Position numbers and translations under genes: made by a program | In this document: one piece after another, positions 6,145 through 6,179 of the stretch | How positions within the stretch are numbered: the first letter of the stretch is position 1 | Layout of the letters: every line of letters begins with the position of its first letter | From: Thermoanaerobacterales bacterium | Lineage (GTDB): Bacteria > Bacillota > Thermosediminibacteria > Thermosediminibacterales > Tepidanaerobacteraceae | DNA: 6,179 nucleotides | NCBI GenBank assembly: GCA_012839145.1 | Contig: DUNY01000162.1 | Location: forward strand, 1-6,179 | Direction: 5' to 3' | Notes under the pieces: generated by a model | Told to the model about the DNA's origin: nothing | The model's database searches: none | Seen by the model: the letters and a program-made list of their open reading frames with translations, nothing else

Positions 6145-6169
6145 CATATTTACAAAAAGGTATTTAAAT
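6141..6169 (+). promoter_or_regulatory. Candidate sigma-A promoter for the next gene downstream
   Basis: TTGACA at 6141-6146 is a perfect -35 box. With a 17-bp spacer the -10 position reads TTAAAT (6164-6169), which matches 4 of 6 bases of TATAAT. The -35 box overlaps the stop of the ferredoxin-like fragment. The window ends ten bases later, so the gene it would serve cannot be seen. Confidence 0.4.
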
Positions 6170-6179
6170 AAACAAATGA

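Noticed and set aside
1..6179. CRISPR arrays, tRNA/rRNA genes, insertion sequences
   Set aside because: No repeat-spacer pattern, no tRNA-like cloverleaf or rRNA segment, and no transposase or terminal inverted repeats were seen; nearly all of the window is coding.

Overview
The window reads as a chromosomal piece from a low-GC, anaerobic Gram-positive bacterium of the clostridial type. This is inferred from the AT-rich gaps, A/T-ending codons, strong GGAGG-like ribosome sites, a textbook extended -10 promoter, and protein features such as a MoeA carrying a periplasmic-binding-like tail. I cannot name a genus. All genes lie on the + strand.

Layout. Positions 1-347 hold the 3' end of an ABC transporter ATPase, most likely of the tungstate/molybdate (TupC-like) group. 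Its stop codon lies inside a perfect 23-bp hairpin (342-392). A short gap follows with an extended -10 promoter (TGTTATAAT, 427-435). Positions 467-6025 are a tight six-gene molybdenum/tungsten cofactor operon: moeA, a second moeA fused to a molybdate-binding-like domain, moaA, moaC, a MOSC-domain gene, and a mogA/moaB-family gene. Gaps run from 17 nt down to overlaps of 13 nt and 1 nt. The right end (6026-6179) has no intact gene. It holds a short ferredoxin-like reading frame with a CxxCxxCxxxC cluster but no ordinary start codon, a small palindrome, and a TTGACA-type promoter candidate facing the next gene outside the window.

How the genes work together. The transporter would bring in the oxyanion. 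MoaA and MoaC turn GTP into cyclic pyranopterin monophosphate. MPT synthase (MoaD/MoaE) is not encoded here and must lie elsewhere. The Mog protein adenylylates molybdopterin, and the MoeA proteins insert Mo or W. The MOSC protein probably handles sulfur transfer or cofactor delivery. Two unlike MoeA proteins in tandem, one with its own oxyanion-binding-like domain, suggest metal choice (Mo versus W) or metal sensing at the insertion step.

I see no wholly new system. The points most worth a second look are the MoeA/MoeA-PBP pair, the three related TGAACAG(G)CTAT arms around the promoter, the moaA Gly-Gly codons that also form the moaC ribosome site, and the ferredoxin-like remnant after mog.
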